The notes beneath the pieces were generated by a model. That model searched no databases and was not told the DNA's origin. It saw only the letters and a program-made list of their open reading frames with translations. The position numbers and the translations under genes are program-made. A stretch of 64,000 nt of DNA, taken from the NCBI RefSeq assembly GCF_035946395.1, contig NZ_DASYZI010000439.1:4561-68560 (forward strand), read 5' to 3'. This document shows, in pieces, positions 1 through 7,844 of the stretch (its first letter is position 1; each line of letters opens with the position of its first letter). The DNA comes from Actinocrinis sp035946395 (GTDB lineage: Bacteria > Actinomycetota > Actinomycetes > Streptomycetales > Catenulisporaceae).

Positions 1-20
1 ACAGCCGCACGGGAGACGGC

Positions 21-245
21 ATGAACAGCGCGCAGAGCGGGGAGGCCAGCCAGGCATCGAGGGCCGTCTACGCCCTGACGCAGGCGCTTGCGGGCGCCGG
101 CCTCGAACCAGCCCGTGACCTGCCCGGTCTGTCCACCGTCCGATTTGGTGGTCAAACGATGGTGCTGCTCGGCCGCGTCACGCCAGAGGTCGCAGCCAAG
201 CTCGCGCTCATCATCGTCGGCGGCAACGAGGGTGGCCCCCAGTGA
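21..245 (+). CDS. Small hypothetical protein upstream of the ATPase/conservon genes
   Basis: A 74-residue soluble protein with no recognised catalytic motif. Its C-terminal half (around FGGQTMVLLGRVTPEVAAKL) has a regular hydrophobic pattern that suggests a small folded domain. ATG at 21 is preceded by a purine-rich GGGAGA site. Its stop overlaps the GTG start of the next gene (GTGA), so the two are probably translationally coupled. Small proteins of this kind sit beside RsbW-like ATPases in streptomycetes, but I know of no assigned function. Confidence that it is real rests on the RBS and the overlap. Confidence 0.6.
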   Translation: MNSAQSGEASQASRAVYALTQALAGAGLEPARDLPGLSTVRFGGQTMVLLGRVTPEVAAKLALIIVGGNEGGPQ

Positions 246-964
246 ATCCCTCGCCACGCGAATCCGGCCGCAACCGGGCCGCCGTGCCGCAGGGCACTGC
301 CAACACCGATCCGACCTTCCGGATCAGCCATCTGTGCGTGCCCGCCACCGAAAGCATCGCCCACAGCCTTGGCCAGGTCTCCGGCGACATCCTCGCCGCC
401 TGGGGACTTCGGGACGACGAATTGGCGTACGCCGTGCGGATGAGCGTCCGGGAACTGGTCGGCAATGCCGTCAAACACGGCCCGCAGTCGCCGGACCCGG
501 TGGTGTTCGTGTCCTTCCAACTCGGGGCCGACGCATTCGGACCGGACCGGGTCACCGTCACCGTGCAGGACCAGGGCCGCGGGCAACTTGCGATTCCGGT
601 GCCCGAGGATTTCGAGGAGGCCGAGGAGTTCAGGGGTCTGACTGTCGTCAGCGGCTACGGCGCACGCATCGAGTCGATCGTGCACCCCGCAGGTCACACG
701 GTGATGGCGTGGATTCCCGTGGCCGCCGCAGATCGCGAGCGGGTGTGCCGGTGCCTGTGCTGGGGCCACCAGGCAGTCGCGCCACACTGCCGCGGCTTGG
801 TCGACCCCGATACCGGCACGCTGTTCACCGGTCCATGCGGAATGCCGATCGCTGTGTGTCGGGCGTGCGCGGACGCGATCACAGCGTCCTGCTTCCCCGC
901 CCTGGCAGCAGCCGATGAAGCCGCCCGCCTCCCGATCCTGGCGGCCACGCCGGGCGGGGGGTGA
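242..964 (+). CDS. ATP-binding protein, RsbW/HATPase_c_2-like anti-sigma-type kinase
   Basis: A 240-residue protein. Residues about 25-160 match the GHKL ATPase fold of RsbW-like anti-sigma kinases: an N-box (SVRELVGNAVKHGP) and a G1-type box (VQDQGRGQL). It has no transmembrane segment and no phospho-acceptor histidine. The last 80 residues are unusual for the family and carry several cysteines and histidines (CRCLCWGH, then CGM and CRAC), a possible metal-binding tail. GTG at 242 overlaps the previous stop. Placed directly before a conservon, it probably acts as a cytoplasmic regulator; its partner sigma or anti-anti-sigma factor is not visible here. Confidence 0.8.
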   Translation: MNPSPRESGRNRAAVPQGTANTDPTFRISHLCVPATESIAHSLGQVSGDILAAWGLRDDELAYAVRMSVRELVGNAVKHGPQSPDPVVFVSFQLGADAFGPDRVTVTVQDQGRGQLAIPVPEDFEEAEEFRGLTVVSGYGARIESIVHPAGHTVMAWIPVAAADRERVCRCLCWGHQAVAPHCRGLVDPDTGTLFTGPCGMPIAVCRACADAITASCFPALAAADEAARLPILAATPGGG

Positions 965-971
965 GAGCACC

Positions 972-2054
972 GTGGCACTCTCGCTACGTCGGTGGCGCAA
1001 GGCCGCCCGGCAATCGATGGAACCCATCCCACAGGAGCACTTCGAGCAGCCCGCACCACGTGCGGACGACGAGTTGCGGGCATTGATGTCGACGCTCGCG
1101 CGTCGCCAGATGGCGTTGACCTACCACCTGATCCGCGTGCTCGACGAGGTAGAGCGAGAGGCGGTGGAGCCTGACACGCTCAAGGCGCTCTACGCCGTCG
1201 ACCACGACGCCAACCGGCTGCGGCGGTATGCCGAGAGCCTGTTGTTGCTGGCCGGCGGGCAGGTGTGCGACGGGTTGGAAGGACCGGTCACGCTGGTGGA
1301 TGTGGCGCGTGCCGCGCAGTGCGCCTCGGCCGACTTCGAGCCGGTCAAGCTCACGGCAATGCCTGCCGCCGCCGTGCCGCCCGGGGTGTCGGACGACTTG
1401 GTCCACTTGCTCGCTGCGCTGCTCGACAACGCGATCTCATACGCTCCAGCTTCTTCCCGCGTCACTTTGTCCGGGCACTCCGACCGCGACGGCTCGGTGC
1501 TGATTCAGATTGCCGACTCCGGCCTGGGAATCGAGCGGGCGGCGCTGGCAGAGCTCAATGTCCGCTTGGCCGCCGCCCCCGTGCTCGACGCCCGCTCAGC
1601 GCGGCAGATGGGGCTGTATGTCGTGGCGAGCATCGCGCATCGGCACGGCCTTTATGTCCAGCTCGCTCCCCGGCCCGGGGGCGGGACCATCGCCTACGTC
1701 ACCCTGCCCGGCCACCTGATCATCTCCCCCGAGGCCATCGCGCCCGCACCGGCGGCAACGTCTACGCCCGCACCGGCGCGCTCCGCGTCGTCGAGCGGCG
1801 ACTGGTGGGGAGTGCAGACCCTTGCTAGCCCGGCCACGGGCACGACGAAGAACGGTCTGCCGCGCCGCACGCGGGCTCCTCAAGCCTCGGGGCCGTGGCT
1901 GCCGACCGCGCCGTCCGCGCGGCCTCCAGATCCGCAGTCCATCCGCGACGACCTCAACGACTTCGAGGCGGGCGAGCAGCGCGCCCGCACCGAGTCAGCC
2001 ACTACGCACGACACCGCATCGACCTCGTGGGAGGGACCGTGGGAGCAGCAGTGA
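972..2054 (+). CDS. cvnA: Conservon protein A: sensor-histidine-kinase-like ATPase
   Basis: First gene of a four-gene conservon (CvnA-B-C-D), which forms a membrane-associated complex resembling eukaryotic G-protein modules. A DHp-like segment with RRQMALTYHL and VDHDANRLRRYAESLLLL (about residues 45-105) precedes a GHKL ATPase domain (N-box LLAALLDNAISYAP, G1 IADSGLGIE). The C-terminal about 120 residues are Pro/Ala/Ser-rich and probably disordered. Many CvnA proteins have an N-terminal sensor with transmembrane helices; this one is short and lacks them, so it is a soluble version. I chose GTG 972, preceded by a GGGGGGTGAGAG site, over a start at 915 that would overlap the previous gene by 50 nt. 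Confidence 0.85.
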   Translation: MALSLRRWRKAARQSMEPIPQEHFEQPAPRADDELRALMSTLARRQMALTYHLIRVLDEVEREAVEPDTLKALYAVDHDANRLRRYAESLLLLAGGQVCDGLEGPVTLVDVARAAQCASADFEPVKLTAMPAAAVPPGVSDDLVHLLAALLDNAISYAPASSRVTLSGHSDRDGSVLIQIADSGLGIERAALAELNVRLAAAPVLDARSARQMGLYVVASIAHRHGLYVQLAPRPGGGTIAYVTLPGHLIISPEAIAPAPAATSTPAPARSASSSGDWWGVQTLASPATGTTKNGLPRRTRAPQASGPWLPTAPSARPPDPQSIRDDLNDFEAGEQRARTESATTHDTASTSWEGPWEQQ

Positions 2055-2470
2055 GAGCCGAAGGCAGTGCGCAGGAAGTGGCCTTCCTCATCGACAGGTT
2101 CGCCACGACCACCACCGGGGTGACCAGCGCCATCGTGCTGTCCACCGACGGCATGAAGCTGGCCGCGTCCATCAGCCTGCAAACCGACCAAGCCGACCGG
2201 TTCGCCGCGACCGCCAGCGCCGTCTACTCGCTGTCCAGCGCAGTGGGACGCGAATTCGGGTTCGAGGGCTACCAGCAGTCGATCCTGCGCTACGGCAACG
2301 GACACGTCATCGTGACCGCGCTCGGCGAGTCCGCCGCGCTGGCGGTCATCACCATGCCCGACGCGAAGCTCGGCCAGGTCAGCTACGAGATGTCGCTGTT
2401 CGCCCAGCGCGTCGGGGCGCTCCTGACCCCTGAGGTGCGCCGGCAGTTGCGCGGCGGGCTAGTCGCGTGA
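2051..2470 (+). CDS. cvnB: Conservon protein B: roadblock/LC7 domain protein
   Basis: A 139-residue roadblock/LC7 protein. In conservons this family is thought to act on the CvnD GTPase, as roadblock proteins do for other small GTPases. The signature hydrophobic strand and helix pattern is clear (AFLIDRFATTTTGVTSAIVLS, about residues 9-29). GTG 2051 overlaps the stop of cvnA (GTGA). Upstream in-frame starts exist but would run back into cvnA. It overlaps cvnC by 4 nt. Confidence 0.88.
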   Translation: MRAEGSAQEVAFLIDRFATTTTGVTSAIVLSTDGMKLAASISLQTDQADRFAATASAVYSLSSAVGREFGFEGYQQSILRYGNGHVIVTALGESAALAVITMPDAKLGQVSYEMSLFAQRVGALLTPEVRRQLRGGLVA

Positions 2471-2829
2471 CCCGCACGTACGGACTCCACGCGCCGCGCC
2501 GCCCGTCGCGAGTACGCCCTTACGGCATCACCCGGGGACGCACCGCCGCGGACCGGTTTCTCGGCGTGGAGCGACTGATCAGCACGGTCGAGTTCGATCC
2601 GCGGCGCGTGCTCGGGATGCTGCCGGAGACCGCCGCCGTGTACGAGGCGTGCCGATATCCGCGCACGATCGCGGAACTCGCCACGGGCCTCGCGCTTCCG
2701 CTCGGCGTAATCCGCGTCCTGGTCGGCGACCTCGCCGCAGTAGGCAGGGTTCGAATTCATCCACAGGCCGCCGACATGCCGGACCGTCACTTGCTGGAGA
2801 GGGTGCTGCGTGGCCTTGACAATCTCTGA
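2467..2829 (+). CDS. cvnC: Conservon protein C: DUF742 protein
   Basis: A 120-residue DUF742 protein with the family landmarks: an N-terminal RPYGITRGRT segment and a winged-helix-like C-terminal half (TIAELATGLALPLGVIRVLVGDL, about residues 67-89). The molecular role of CvnC is unknown; the fold suggests a DNA- or protein-binding winged helix. GTG 2467 overlaps the cvnB stop, and the gene end overlaps cvnD by 20 nt, as expected for a co-translated complex. Confidence 0.88.
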   Translation: MTRTYGLHAPRRPSRVRPYGITRGRTAADRFLGVERLISTVEFDPRRVLGMLPETAAVYEACRYPRTIAELATGLALPLGVIRVLVGDLAAVGRVRIHPQAADMPDRHLLERVLRGLDNL

Positions 2830-3388
2830 CGCCTCCCTCGCCCTGTCCGCGAAAATCGTGATCGCCGGGGCCTTCGGCGTGGGCAAGACCACCTTCGTCG
2901 CCGCCATCAGCGAGATCCCGATCGCGGGCACCGAGGCCCTGATGACCGTGGCTGCGGAACCGGACGACGACGTCTCCCTCGCGCGCGGCAAAACCACCAC
3001 GACCGTCGCGATGGACTTCGGCCGCATCGCCGTCGACGACGGGCTGACCCTCTACCTGTTCGGCACCCCTGGCCAAGACCGCTTCTGGTTCCTGTGGGAC
3101 GACCTGGCCCGCGGCGCGTTAGCAGCGATCGTGCTGGTCGATACGAGGAATCTCGCCGCGAGCTGGCCTGTGATCGCGTACTTCGAGCGGCGCGGCGACA
3201 TTCCCTTCACCGTCGTGGTCAACCTGTTCGACGGTCGTCTGACCCATGAACTGGACGAGGTGCGCGACGCACTCGATCTGTCGCCCGCCATCCCGCTGAC
3301 CGCGGCCGACGCACGCGACCGCCACGACGTACTTGAGGCGCTACGGGCTTTGATCCGCCATGCCCTAAACCTGCTGCCGAGCCACTGA
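2810..3388 (+). CDS. cvnD: Conservon protein D: small GTPase-like protein
   Basis: A 192-residue Ras-like GTPase of the CvnD family. P-loop GAFGVGKTT is at about residues 23-31. A TTTTVAMDFGR switch-like segment, a DxxG-like FGTPGQDRF box and an NLFDG segment in the place of NKxD follow. GTG 2810 is preceded by GGAGAGGG. The stop overlaps the ATG that opens the frame of the following monooxygenase. The conservon is thus in the same transcription unit as the enzyme genes below, which suggests that it controls or localises that pathway. Confidence 0.9.
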   Translation: MALTISDASLALSAKIVIAGAFGVGKTTFVAAISEIPIAGTEALMTVAAEPDDDVSLARGKTTTTVAMDFGRIAVDDGLTLYLFGTPGQDRFWFLWDDLARGALAAIVLVDTRNLAASWPVIAYFERRGDIPFTVVVNLFDGRLTHELDEVRDALDLSPAIPLTAADARDRHDVLEALRALIRHALNLLPSH

Positions 3389-3411
3389 TGCCCAAGCAAA
3401 CAAGGGGAGAG

Positions 3412-4662
3412 ATGCGCAAGATCCTGATCGTCGGTGCTGGACAGGCCGGCCTCCAGCTCGCCCATGGCCTGCTATTGGCGGGGGGATACGAGGTGACAGT
3501 AATGAGTCAGCGCCTCGCCAGCGAGATACGCGACGGCAGAGTCACCTCGACTCAATGCATGTTCGGCGCCGCGCTCGACCTTGAGCGACGCGCCCTCGGA
3601 GTGGATCTGTGGCCCGCCGCAGAGAGCGGACATCGCATCGACGGACTCGGAGTCAGTGTGCCCGGCCCCGAAGAGGTCCCCGCTATCAACTGGCTTGGCC
3701 GTCTGAGTCAGTACGCTCAATCTGTCGACCAGCGCCTGAAGATGGCCGCTTGGTTAGAACTCTTCGCGGAACGCGGCGGAACCGTCGTGATCAACGCGGC
3801 CACCGTCTCCGACCTGGACCACCTCTCCACCCTCTACGATCTGGTGATCGTCGCCGCAGGGAAAGGCGACATCGTCGGGCTGTTCGACCGTAACGCCGAA
3901 CTCTCCCCGTACTCCGTAGCGCAGCGCTCCCTCGCGGTCGCCTACGTCCACGGAGTAGAGCCTCGCGGAGAGCATCCCGACACCACCGCCGTGCGCCTCG
4001 ACCTGATCCCCACCGTCGGCGAGCTGATCGTCATCCCCGCAGTCACCACGTCGGGAACCTGCGACATCCTGTTCTGGGAAGGCATTCCCGGCGGCCCGCT
4101 CGACACCTTCGACCAGCTCGCAGACGATCCCGGGGCGCACCTGGCGCACACCCTTGAGCTGATCCGCCAATTCGCCCCATGGGAATACGAGCGCTGTGCC
4201 GCAGCCGAGCTTACCGACGCCGGGGCGACCCTCGTCGGCCGCTACGCACCCGTGGTTCGCAAACCCATCGCAACCCTGCCCTCCGGACGCCTCGCGCTGG
4301 GCATCGCAGACGTCGTCGTCGCCAACGACCCGATCACCGGCCAGGGCAGCAACAACGCCTCCCGCGCCGCAGACGCCTACCTCACTGCGATCCTCGCGCA
4401 CGGCGACCGCCCCTACGACCAGGCATTCATGCAGGCCGCGTTCGACTCGTTCTGGGCCAAGGTCGCCGTCTGCACCACGTGGACGAACGCGATGTTGGCC
4501 CCACCGCCCCCGCACGTGCTGGACATCCTCGGCGCTGCGGCTCAGCACCAGGAGATCGCCGACCGGTTCGCCAACGACTTCTCCACCCCGGACGACTTCG
4601 CCGACTGGCTGTTAGACCCCATCAAGGCCGGCACATACCTCGCCGACGTGGCCGCGCGTTAG
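3412..4662 (+). CDS. FAD-dependent monooxygenase, styrene/indole monooxygenase (StyA)-like
   Basis: A 416-residue flavoprotein starting with the Rossmann FAD motif GAGQAG (residues 6-11). A C-terminal block (FANDFSTPDDFADWLLDP) is typical of the StyA-type single-component FAD monooxygenase family. StyA enzymes epoxidise or hydroxylate aromatic double bonds using FADH2 from a separate reductase; no reductase gene lies nearby. ATG 3412 gives the usual short N-terminus of the family and follows a GGGGAG site, but spacing is short. ATG 3388, overlapping the cvnD stop, is the alternative. In this cluster it could oxidise the deazapurine or its side chain; the substrate is unknown. Confidence 0.82.
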   Translation: MRKILIVGAGQAGLQLAHGLLLAGGYEVTVMSQRLASEIRDGRVTSTQCMFGAALDLERRALGVDLWPAAESGHRIDGLGVSVPGPEEVPAINWLGRLSQYAQSVDQRLKMAAWLELFAERGGTVVINAATVSDLDHLSTLYDLVIVAAGKGDIVGLFDRNAELSPYSVAQRSLAVAYVHGVEPRGEHPDTTAVRLDLIPTVGELIVIPAVTTSGTCDILFWEGIPGGPLDTFDQLADDPGAHLAHTLELIRQFAPWEYERCAAAELTDAGATLVGRYAPVVRKPIATLPSGRLALGIADVVVANDPITGQGSNNASRAADAYLTAILAHGDRPYDQAFMQAAFDSFWAKVAVCTTWTNAMLAPPPPHVLDILGAAAQHQEIADRFANDFSTPDDFADWLLDPIKAGTYLADVAAR

Positions 4663-4693
4663 CGCGACTCGCACCGACCAACGGAGCCAACCC

Positions 4694-5086
4694 GTGTACC
4701 GCATCGCCAAGACCTTCACGTTTGAGGCCGCGCACCGCCTCAGCGGCCTACCCGAGGAACACAAGTGCGCCCGCACCCACGGTCACAGCTACCGCGTCGA
4801 GATCGTCCTGGAGAGCGAGCAGCTGACCGAGACCGGATTCGTTGACGACTTCGCCGAGCTGAAGCCGCTGGGCGACTACATCGCCGCATCGCTGGACCAC
4901 AGCGACCTGAACAGCGCCCTCGACGGCAACCCGACCAGCGAACTGCTCGCCCGTCACTTGGCCGACTGGTTCGAGCGCCATCTCGCGCCGGACCTCAACG
5001 GGCAGCTGGCCAGCGTCCGCGTGAGCGAGACGGCCAGCAGCTGGGCCGAATACCTCCCCGCATCGTGCAGGGAGAGCGCATCGTGA
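4694..5086 (+). CDS. queD: 6-carboxy-5,6,7,8-tetrahydropterin synthase (QueD)
   Basis: A 130-residue member of the 6-pyruvoyl-tetrahydropterin synthase/QueD family. QueD converts 7,8-dihydroneopterin triphosphate to 6-carboxy-tetrahydropterin, the second step of 7-deazaguanine synthesis. Visible zinc ligands are AAH (about residue 15) and HGH (about residues 30-32), with the catalytic Cys before them in HKCARTHGHSY. LDHSDLN and the C-terminal SVRVSETASSWAEY Glu region also match. Full family length. GTG 4694 is the start. It overlaps queE, giving the substrate-product pair QueD-QueE. The first-step enzyme, GTP cyclohydrolase I, is not in this window. Confidence 0.92.
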   Translation: MYRIAKTFTFEAAHRLSGLPEEHKCARTHGHSYRVEIVLESEQLTETGFVDDFAELKPLGDYIAASLDHSDLNSALDGNPTSELLARHLADWFERHLAPDLNGQLASVRVSETASSWAEYLPASCRESAS

Positions 5087-5802
5087 CGCTGACACTGGCA
5101 ACCACCGCACAGCAGGCCGGATATCTACTGGTCAACGAGCTGTTCGGTCCAACGTTCCAGGGCGAGGGACCATCCGCCGGGCAGCGCGCAGCGTTCTTGC
5201 GGCTGGCCGACTGCAACCTCGCGTGCGCCTGGTGCGACTCTCGGCACAGCTGGGACTGGCGCCGCCACGATCAGGCGGCCGAAACCCGTCGCGTCACCGT
5301 CGAGACCGTCGCGGCCCAACTCCTCGCCCTCGGCACCGACCTGGTCGTGATCACCGGCGGTGAGCCGTTGCTGCAAGCCGAGGCGGTCACCGACCTGGCG
5401 ACTTTGCTGCGGGCGGCAGGCCGATGCATCGAGGTGGAAACCAACGGCACAATCCCACCACCGTCACAGCTGACCGACCTGATCGAGCGGTACAACGTCT
5501 CGCCGAAGCTGCGCAACGCCGGGCTAGGCAGCAGGCCGATCGACGCCGCGGCACTGACCGCGTTCGTCACCAGTGGCAAGGCCGTGTTCAAGTTCGTGGC
5601 CTGCGGCGCAGACGACGCCGCGCAGATCGCCGCGCTGCAAGACGCCTACGGACTTCATCCCGTGTGGGTAATGCCGCAGGCCACCTCACCCGAAGAAGTC
5701 GTCTCCGGTATGCGCCAGCTCGCCGACACAGCCCTCGAACACAGCTGGAATCTGACCAGCCGCCTGCACATCCTGCTGTGGGGTGACCAGCGTGGCCGAT
5801 GA
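5083..5802 (+). CDS. queE: 7-carboxy-7-deazaguanine synthase (QueE), radical SAM
   Basis: A 239-residue radical SAM enzyme that ring-contracts 6-carboxy-tetrahydropterin to 7-carboxy-7-deazaguanine (CDG). The iron-sulfur motif CNLACAWC puts the cluster cysteines at residues 44, 48 and 51. The N-terminal FGPTFQGEGPSAGQ substrate-binding loop and the VITGGEPLLQ SAM-binding segment are both diagnostic. GTG 5083 overlaps the queD stop and has GGGAGA upstream; the longer in-frame GTG at 5065 lies before that site. CDG is the branch point for queuosine, archaeosine, DNA deazaguanines and deazapurine antibiotics. Confidence 0.93.
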   Translation: MTLTLATTAQQAGYLLVNELFGPTFQGEGPSAGQRAAFLRLADCNLACAWCDSRHSWDWRRHDQAAETRRVTVETVAAQLLALGTDLVVITGGEPLLQAEAVTDLATLLRAAGRCIEVETNGTIPPPSQLTDLIERYNVSPKLRNAGLGSRPIDAAALTAFVTSGKAVFKFVACGADDAAQIAALQDAYGLHPVWVMPQATSPEEVVSGMRQLADTALEHSWNLTSRLHILLWGDQRGR

Positions 5803-6286
5803 ACCGGACACCAGCCGTCTGTCATGGTTCGCCGTCGAAGCCCAGGCTCGGTGCCTCGCGGAGGCCGCGTCCGAAGACCGCGCACCGGACTGTGTCGTCG
5901 GCGTTCTGCGCGGCGGCGCGATCCCGGCCGTGCTCGTCGCCCACCTGCTGCGCGTACGCGACCTGCGCACGGTCGAGGTCACCCACACGCTGCACGACGG
6001 AATCGACGCCCCGAAAAGCCCCCAAGTGCGTGTCGGCAATCCCTCCACGCTCGGCGATCTGACCGGTCTCGACGTGCTGATCGTGGACGACGTCGCGGGC
6101 ACCGGCCATACGGTGCGCGCTACCGCCGCGCTGGCATCGCACGCGGGCGCGGCCCGTGTACGCACCGCAGTGTGCGTCTCGAACCAAGCCAACCTCGACC
6201 CGGACCTGTCCAGATCCGAGGTCCCCACATATACGGCCCTCACCACCCGAGGATGGGTGGTCTTCCCCTGGGAGGCGCAGCCATGA
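5792..6286 (+). CDS. Phosphoribosyltransferase (type I PRTase fold)
   Basis: A 164-residue PRTase. The PRPP-binding motif VLIVDDVAGTGHT is at residues 95-107 and the PPi-loop-like GVLRGGAIPAVL near residue 37. In tubercidin and sangivamycin/toyocamycin clusters, a PRTase of this fold joins a 7-deazapurine base to PRPP. Directly after queD-queE the same job is likely here, making a CDG-type nucleotide, but base specificity cannot be read from the sequence. GTG 5792 has a GGGG site; GTG 5783 is the alternative. It overlaps the end of queE. Confidence 0.85.
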   Translation: MADEPDTSRLSWFAVEAQARCLAEAASEDRAPDCVVGVLRGGAIPAVLVAHLLRVRDLRTVEVTHTLHDGIDAPKSPQVRVGNPSTLGDLTGLDVLIVDDVAGTGHTVRATAALASHAGAARVRTAVCVSNQANLDPDLSRSEVPTYTALTTRGWVVFPWEAQP

Positions 6287-7116
6287 CCGCCACTGACCCG
6301 GCACCCACGCTGCCAGAGCAGTACACCACCCGACCCGGCACCCCGATGATCGGCCCGTACAGCGCCAACCAGATGGATGATTTCTACGAGGCTCTGCACC
6401 GGGGCGAGGCCAAGCCCACCGGGATCATGAACCTTCTGCAACACCTGCTGATCGCCGAGCACTGCCCCGAGGGCGCCACGGTCCTTGACGTGTGCTGCGG
6501 GCGCGGCTTGGCGCTGCCGCTGCTGCACCGCTACGCCCCGCAGATCTTCCGATACATCGGCCTGGACATCTCGCCGGAGAACATCTCCGAGGCGCACAAG
6601 ATGCTTGAGCGCTGCCGCGCCGTTTACGGCGAACAGTTCGGAGTCGAGTTCGTCCACTGCGACGTGTCCGAGCCGTTCGCCGTCCCCCAGGTCGACCTTG
6701 CGATCTACACCTCAGCGCTCGAACACCTTCCCGGCCCGCTGGGAGCCGCGAGCCTGGGACACACCGCCGACGCGCTACGCCCCGGCGGCGTGCTCTACCT
6801 GTCCACGCCGGCCACCCCGGGCGATCCGCCCCGGGCACTGCAACACCGGGTCCACGTCTACGAATGGTCCCGGCAGGAAACCCTCGACGCACTGGAATCC
6901 GTCGGACTCGCCGTCGAATACGAGATCGGACTGCTGCCACCCGACCAGCCAGAAACCCTCGCCACCGCCCTGGCCACTCGCTACGGCAACAGCGCCGCCG
7001 CCTGGTACTACGACCTCGCCTCACGGGTGCCCGCCGCACTCCTCGGCACGATCGCCGCAACCTGCGCCCCGCAGGTGGCGACCGAAATCCTCTACGTCGC
7101 CCGGAAATCAATGTGA
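6283..7116 (+). CDS. Class I SAM-dependent methyltransferase
   Basis: A 277-residue methyltransferase with SAM motif I (VLDVCCGRG, about residues 67-75), the acidic end of strand 2 (YIGLDIS), a motif IV region (DLAIYTSALEHLPG) and a post-motif strand (ALRPGGVLYLS). The middle resembles small-molecule methyltransferases rather than rRNA or DNA types, since no NPPY or DPPY is present. ATG 6283 is preceded by GGGAGG and overlaps the PRTase stop. It probably methylates the nucleotide or nucleoside product; acceptor unknown. Confidence 0.85.
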   Translation: MTATDPAPTLPEQYTTRPGTPMIGPYSANQMDDFYEALHRGEAKPTGIMNLLQHLLIAEHCPEGATVLDVCCGRGLALPLLHRYAPQIFRYIGLDISPENISEAHKMLERCRAVYGEQFGVEFVHCDVSEPFAVPQVDLAIYTSALEHLPGPLGAASLGHTADALRPGGVLYLSTPATPGDPPRALQHRVHVYEWSRQETLDALESVGLAVEYEIGLLPPDQPETLATALATRYGNSAAAWYYDLASRVPAALLGTIAATCAPQVATEILYVARKSM

Positions 7117-7844
7117 CCGCGACCGCGACGACCGCCGCTCCGGCGCACCCCGACGCGGGCGCGCCCATCTCGCCGCTGTGGATCACCGTCGAAGGCATCA
7201 ATGGCGTCGGCAAGACGACGGCGATCAAGGCGGCTACGCCGCTGCTCGGCCCCGGATGTCTACGGCTGGGCGAGCTGACCGACCAGAATCCGGACACGCT
7301 GCCCGGACGGCTGATCAGTGCGCTGTCCGCAGCCGATGACGTCTATTTGCGCACTGGCCACCCCATCGCCGAAACGCTCGCGCTGTTGGCACTGAAGACT
7401 CGGGAATACGAGCGCTACGCCCCGAAGCGCGCACCCGGCCTCGACCTGATCCTCGAAGACCGTGGCATCGACACGGTCGCCGCCTACCAGGCAGCGATCA
7501 TCGAGCAGGTCGACTCCGGCGCGGACGCGCTCGCTTTGGCCCAGCAGATCCTGCGCCAGGCCGTGCTCTTCCGCCCGCCGCCCGACTACACAATCCTTCT
7601 GCTCGGCGATCGCGATACCTGCCTCGACCGGTTCGAACAACGCCTGAACATCACCCTCACCCTGCGCGACCGGCAGCTGGTCGGCCGCATCGAAGAGCTT
7701 TACCGGGCGCTGGCCGAGATCGAACCAGACCGCTACATCCCGCTGACCGTCACCGGGATGACCTCGAACCAATGCGCACACCGCCTCGCCGCGCTGTGCC
7801 GCAGCCTGATCGACGCCGACGCGGGGGCGGACTATGGCACGTGA
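7113..7844 (+). CDS. Thymidylate-kinase-like nucleoside monophosphate kinase (copy 1)
   Basis: A 243-residue P-loop kinase of the thymidylate kinase superfamily. Its P-loop EGINGVGKTT is close to the canonical dTMP kinase EGIDGAGKST. A DRG segment (LEDRGIDTVAAYQ) stands where the DR(Y/F) catalytic motif is expected. A second kinase of the same family lies at 10755 and shares the EGINGVGKT loop, so the pair are paralogs and neither is likely to be the housekeeping tmk. It may phosphorylate an unusual nucleoside monophosphate. GTG 7113 overlaps the methyltransferase stop. Confidence 0.8.
   Translation: MTATATTAAPAHPDAGAPISPLWITVEGINGVGKTTAIKAATPLLGPGCLRLGELTDQNPDTLPGRLISALSAADDVYLRTGHPIAETLALLALKTREYERYAPKRAPGLDLILEDRGIDTVAAYQAAIIEQVDSGADALALAQQILRQAVLFRPPPDYTILLLGDRDTCLDRFEQRLNITLTLRDRQLVGRIEELYRALAEIEPDRYIPLTVTGMTSNQCAHRLAALCRSLIDADAGADYGT

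Noticed and set aside
4694..5802. queD-queE as tRNA queuosine or Dpd DNA-modification genes
   Set aside because: No queC, queF, tgt, queA or dpdA genes are in the window, and a PRTase follows directly, which fits nucleotide formation rather than base exchange.
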